Of a DNA stretch of 64,000 nt, positions 33,610 to 64,000 are shown piece after piece (the stretch's first letter is position 1; each line of letters starts with the position of its first letter). Under the pieces are notes generated by a model that made no database searches, had not been told where the DNA came from, and saw only the letters and a program-made list of their open reading frames with translations. The stretch comes from Oegoconia quadripuncta (lineage: Eukaryota; Arthropoda; Insecta; Lepidoptera; Autostichidae), in the NCBI GenBank assembly GCA_949316235.1, contig OX438747.1, positions 28,152,618 to 28,216,617 of the forward strand, written 5' to 3'. A program made the position numbers and the translations under genes.

Positions 33610-34478
33610 TACAGGGCGTCCCAAAGTTATGGGACATGAAGGGGAAGTACCTTAAATATTGTAGATAGTGAATTTTGCTCAAAGAAGACTTTATGTTATT
33701 TTTAAAAGTTAGTAATTCTGCATTCATAGATTTTCTAAAAATTACTTGCTTCGGCTGGGAATCGAACCGACTTAAATGTGAAAAAAAAAACACCCTACTT
33801 TTATGATGCCAATCGAAAGAATAGCTAAAAAATAATAACTCTGCCTAAGTAACATAGTATTTTAAAAGAAAGGAACAACATAAAATGATTGAGTCAAATT
33901 TCAAGAAAGTTATTTATTGCTAAAGTGATTTCTTCTTTTGGGGATACGTGAAAGATATGCTATACAAAAAGCGATACGAGAACGTAGGCGAGTTGCAAAC
34001 AGAATTGTGCCATATCACATCGAGTGTTCACCATAAAATGATTAGAAAATCAACAGGCAGCGGGCTCATTAAAAGATTGGCGATTTGCGTAAGACAAGAG
34101 GGATCACATTTTGAGCATTTAATTAATTAATTTACAAAAAAATACCTACTTAATTGACTACGGCAGTTTCATGTATGTTTTTTATTTGATTAAAATGATT
34201 AATTTCACGTTGTTCCTTTCTTTTAAAATACTATGTTACTTAGGCAGAGTTATTATTTTTTAGCTATTCTTTCGATTGGCATCATAAAAGTAGGGTGTTT
34301 TTTTTTTCACATTTGAGTCGGTTCGATTCCCAGCCGAAGCAAATAATTTTTAGAAAATCTATGAATGCAGAATTACTAACTTTTAAAAATAACATAAAGT
34401 CTTCTTTGAGCAAAATTCACTATCTACGATATTTAAGGTACTTCCCCTTCATGTCCCATAACTTTGGGACGCCCTGTA
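33610..34478. mobile_element. Mariner-like element with about 275-bp terminal inverted repeats
   Basis: Left arm starting TACAGGGCGTCCCAAAGTTA (33610-33886) is mirrored by right arm ending TAACTTTGGGACGCCCTGTA (34208-34478), with TA on each side. The unique centre is about 320 bp and keeps a transposase end. Long arms with TA duplication suit the Tc1/mariner superfamily. Confidence 0.85.
33923..34130 (+). pseudogene. C-terminal remnant of a mariner-type transposase
   Basis: In-frame sequence from DFFFWGYVKDMLYKKRYENV through CVRQEGSHFEHLIN, then stop. The DFFxWGYVK block carries the third catalytic Asp of DD34D-type transposases, and the R-x-x-x-C-x-x-x-x-G-x-HFEHL end is typical of the family. 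The N-terminal catalytic part is deleted. Confidence 0.75.
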
Positions 34479-35340
34479 TATTGGATTCGTCAAAACGAAT
34501 CAAATGAGGCCAAACTCGAGGGGTTTACTAGCAGCAGCCACTGAAAAGTTCCACCATGCACCTCCTGGCTTCATCATCAGATCAGCTCCAAGATACTAAA
34601 TTATAGTATTGTTATCCGAACTATATACAATAATAAGTTTAATTTCGATACAATTAGAAATAGGTTAAAAGTGACTTCCAAGTTTTGTTAGTTACGTACA
34701 AATGAAGCTAATATAAAGCGTGTTAACCTCTTATTGGAAAAAATTCACTTTTGTTGTACTTTTCAATGAGATTTTTTTAGAAATCTTTATTTGTTACAGA
34801 ATAGACTGGTTATATTTGTCTGCTTCACCGTGTTTATACAGTTTACACGTATATGTTTAGCCTTCGTACAGAGCACACGGCGTCAAGGTCCTTTGGGGCT
34901 TGTACCCATCATTCAAATTATGAATTAATTTAGACAAGTATCAATAAGTACACTTCTTCACGACAATTTTGAACTTACCCACTTTTGCCTATTAATAAAG
35001 TTTTAATAAAATTATTTTGTAATAATAAGTTTAATTCGTAATTCTTTTCTCAATGGAAGCGAACTGTTCCATTCAGAATTTACAAATTATAGAGGCGTTT
35101 GGATTATAGACAGGGATACATGTTTTCGGCGATCTACAACATCAAATTTAAAAAAATAAATGCATTAAGCGGCGAACCAATGGGCTTTCAATGACACTTA
35201 TAATTAAGTAATAGGCACTAATAATTGCGGTAAATACTAATTACTAATTTATTTTATATAAATTCTTGTTATTAAAAATATTGCATTATAACTCTTGTCA
35301 GAATAATATAACAAAAAAAAGCAACGATGGCACTCTATTT

Positions 35341-35871
35341 AGGGATGAGCAATATTGACAAAATATCGATGTTGTAATCGATAATTGATAGTTTAATAGC
35401 GGTAATTCGGTCGATACCCGATATATGTTTTTAATCACTTTTAAAGGCGCGCATATATGTGAGTCCGTGATTACATCAACTGTTAAATAAAATGTTACGA
35501 ATACATGTAAATAATAAAACTTAATATATATATATTCGCAGAATCTATTATGAGGTGCAAAAATAATCTCATAAAAAATAATAAACATAATGCAAAAATC
35601 TATGACCCTTTTGGTGTTGCGAGTGTCCATGGGCGGCGGTGATTGCTTTCCATCAGGTGACCCGCATGGTCGTTTGCCACCCTTTCATATAAAAAAAAAT
35701 AACAAGTAAAAAAAAATACTTCGATGAGATATTGTTAAAAACAATGCGAACATTATTTATCAACACTCCGTTATAATAATAACTATATTACGATATCGTA
35801 TTAAAAAACATCGAAATATTGAACATTTTTATCGATACTTCGCCAATATCGATAAATATCGCTCATCCCCA
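35341..35871. mobile_element. hAT-like non-autonomous element with 9-bp target duplication
   Basis: ACTCTATTT occurs at 35332-35340 and 35872-35880. Inside, GGGATGAGC and GCTCATCCCC are inverted termini. Subterminal ATCGAT/ATATCG words abound. A LINE 3' end is nested at 35590-35698. Confidence 0.8.
35590..35698 (+). mobile_element. LINE 3' terminus nested in the hAT-like element
   Basis: GTGTCCATGGGCGGCGGTGA, TCAGGTGACCCGCATGGTCG and an A-rich tail. The same terminus follows the LINE fragment at 56224-56465. Confidence 0.7.
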
Positions 35872-36378
35872 ACTCTATTTCGAAAATTCCTTAGTCGCGA
35901 AATAAAATATATAAAAATCGCAAAAATGCAAAGTGAAAACATTTAAGACTTGTGTATAGGCTTTTCTACAAAAACATTTTTGCAAAGTAAATAAATGGGT
36001 CGCAATTCGTGAAATAGTTTAAATAGTTGTCCTTTCACGTCTTACAGCAAGGTTTGTACATTATTTCAATTACAAGTCTATGGCACGATTATTAAGATAA
36101 CTAAACTCAAATTAATATATAAACTGTGCCTTACAATGTAGCTATTGCAGTTGACTCGAAGCTCAATTTTCTTTTAATCTAATCTACTCTAGGTACGCGT
36201 ATGTTTCATCTTTGTTGCACTGGTGCTCTTCTGTAAAAAAAATCAAGGAATAAACTGGCCTATCCAAAAATAAGAGATTTAAACTAAGAATTTTGTCTGG
36301 CGCAATCAGAGGGCAGAGTGTGAGTTTTGTTTCGACTTAACATTACTACCGCGGTCACGTGGCGATTTGATGAAGAAA

Positions 36379-36412
36379 CCGCCTCCATGGCTCAATGTAA
36401 ACAAATCGGATT
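36379..36412 (+). mobile_element. SINE family A head fragment
   Basis: CCGCCTCCATGGCTCAATGT only, facing away from the reverse SINE that follows. Confidence 0.55.
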
Positions 36413-36416
36413 TTTT

Positions 36417-36686
36417 TTTGATGTTGAATGAAGATGAGGCCGAAGGCGGAAGCGTACTGACCCGGAAACCTAAACATATTTTGAGAACTGGCTATCTTAA
36501 CTCTGACAAGAACACAACAATGCTAACATTGCTGCTTAGCTAGCTGGTAACTAGCCAGGTGGACAAAATGTCCGACCACCAACCAAACAGAGTTCTTAAA
36601 CATGTACTCCGCTCGAGATCGAATCCGCGCCCTCCGAATCGTAAACCCCATGTTGCTTGTTGCTTACATTGAGCCACAGAGGCGGT
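36417..36686 (-). mobile_element. SINE family A
   Basis: Reverse copy, ending GAGCCACAGAGGCGG, about 30 bp beyond the STAT donor-like site. It therefore lies just downstream of the STAT stop codon in transcript sense. Confidence 0.75.
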
Positions 36687-36719
36687 GCGATTTTTTTTGT
36701 GCAGGTTGTCGACACTTAC

Positions 36720-62632
<25,913 letters not shown>

Positions 62633-62663
62633 CTAATACACAGAGAAACATCCAGTTAATTTA

Positions 62664-63190
62664 ATTTTCTCAAACATGCATGGAAATATTGTCATTACTT
62701 TCGAAAAAAGAACACGCGAAGTATCTAAATTAAAAAACGCTCCTGCAATGGATTTATTTTTCGGTGTCCGTAGACAGCGAAAAATAAATCCATTGCAGGA
62801 GCTTTTTTGAATTTGGAACATTACAACGTTCCAGCAATGTTGTATGAGACGGCGTGCTGGGGTTATTATGTACTCTTTGATTGGATCTCTTTTATCATTC
62901 TTGGCATACCAAAATCTCTTTGCTTAGTACAAATTGCGTTCACGTGGCTGTATGCGTAAATGCGTTTGCCTTTCGGCACAGATGATAAATAGAAAATCGG
63001 CGGCAAAGCTGAAAATTCGTCTTGATTTGTTATTTAAATATTTATTATTTCCCTGCATTCTTTTGAGAAAAGCACTATATTATATGCCTCGGCGGAAATG
63101 GCAATTGCCTGTCTCGTATTAGTGAAGTCCTCGCCTACGGCTCGGCCTTCAAACTCATACTCGACCTGCAATTGCCTATTTCCCGGCCTT
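62664..63190. repeat. About 420-bp repeat block, copy 2, with inverted end
   Basis: Matches 50713-51110 nearly base for base. It contains an extra internal palindrome at about 62738-62812 (CTCCTGCAATGGATTTATTT with AAATAAATCCATTGCAGGAG). The CTCGCCTACGGCTCGGCCTT segment is reversed relative to copy 1. Confidence 0.85.
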
Positions 63191-63579
63191 TGCAATAATG
63201 TACTATTTAAAGTGTTGTATTTATTTGATAGAGTTGTATTACGTTGTAGTATTATTAATTGTATTTAACTACATTATTGGCTTCGCTGCAAATACTGCAA
63301 ATGTCTGTAATAACTTTGACAAATACTTGCTTAGATAGATAGATAAGATAGATAAAGCCTTTATTTGTTTCCTCAGTCACACACATACAATTAGCTTATA
63401 ATATAACACACAGATAAGGTAACACATCAACAACAATAACATAATATTGTAACACTAACGCATGTGTGTGCTGCAGCAGTACAAATGGGTCATAGCTCAG
63501 TGTATTGGATTGCTCATTGTATTTGTGATCTGGACGGTACCTCTGGTTAATTTAAAGTTTTTTTTCTTTTTTTTTTATG

Positions 63580-63634
63580 CATAACGGGTTGGTACTTGAC
63601 CTCAATCACACCTGATGTTAAGTGAAGATGAGAA
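63580..63634 (-). mobile_element. SINE family A end fragment
   Basis: GGGTTGGTACTTGACCTCAA to GTTAAGTGAAGATGAG, directly followed by the 149-bp satellite. Confidence 0.7.
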
Positions 63635-63636
63635 AA

Positions 63637-64000
63637 GTATTGTATTTAATTAATGGATTGTATTATGTTGTATTATTATTTGTATTATTAGAATTGCTGC
63701 AACTACTGCAAATGTTAGTAATCACTTTGACAAATACTTGCATGTATATTTATCAACCGTATGTGTACCGGTCAGGTTAATTTAAGTATTGTATTTAATT
63801 AATGGATTGTATTATGTTGTATTATTATTTGTATTATTAGAATTGCTGCAACTACTGCAAATGTTAGTAATCACTTTGACAAATACTTGCATGTATATTT
63901 ATCAACCGTATGTGTACCGGTCAGGTTAATTTAAGTATTGTATTTAATTAATGGATTGTATTATGTTGTATTATTATTTGTATTATTAGAATTGCTGCAA
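63637..64000. repeat. 149-bp tandem repeat running off the window edge
   Basis: The unit starting GTATTGTATTTAATTAATGG begins at 63637, 63786 and 63935 (period 149) and looks identical between copies. A diverged related unit lies at about 63205-63340 (TTTGACAAATACTTGC shared). Confidence 0.9.

Overview
This is an AT-rich, intron-rich, repeat-laden nuclear window from an insect, most probably a moth or butterfly. The evidence is two animal genes with GT-AG introns, many tRNA-headed SINE copies, 3'-truncated LINEs, numerous MITEs, and repeats of the kind common in lepidopteran genomes (for example the CTTTCCGCCCGCGGCTTCG motif near 28.5 kb). No bacterial operons, rRNA, CRISPR or intact tRNA genes were seen. 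The lepidopteran assignment is inference; no species is claimed.

Left part (about 5.6-11.6 kb, + strand): five phase-compatible exons encode the C-terminal 272 residues of a PAIP2-like poly(A)-binding-protein-interacting protein. They carry an acidic PABP-binding segment, a PAM2 motif, then a long Pro/Gln-rich and Lys-rich extension. The 5' exons lie left of the window. Its introns contain SINEs, an RTE-type LINE fragment and MITEs.

Middle part (about 11.6-36.7 kb): no supported gene. It holds the PAIP2 3' flank, MITEs of several families, a rearranged LINE carrying a recognisable reverse transcriptase (28.9-30.5 kb, - strand), a mariner-like element retaining the end of its transposase gene (33.6-34.5 kb), and a hAT-like element with a visible target-site duplication (35.3-35.9 kb).

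Right part (36.7-62.6 kb, - strand): eleven exons in perfect phase encode the C-terminal 473 residues of a STAT transcription factor, covering the DNA-binding, linker and SH2 domains, the phosphotyrosine tail and an acidic transactivation tail. N-terminal exons lie beyond the right edge. The last intron is about 12 kb. Introns carry SINEs, a 22-bp minisatellite next to the SH2 exon, and, most strikingly, a tandem array of degenerate copies of the 3' half of one STAT exon, several with their own splice donor. PAIP2 and STAT are convergent. One acts in translation control and the other in JAK/STAT signalling; nothing in the sequence links them functionally.

The most interesting unexplained structure is the STAT exon-fragment array at 49.78-50.31 kb. 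Next come alternative ends of the STAT transcript (a donor abutting the stop codon, and a short read-through C-terminus) and an in-frame alternative donor in PAIP2.
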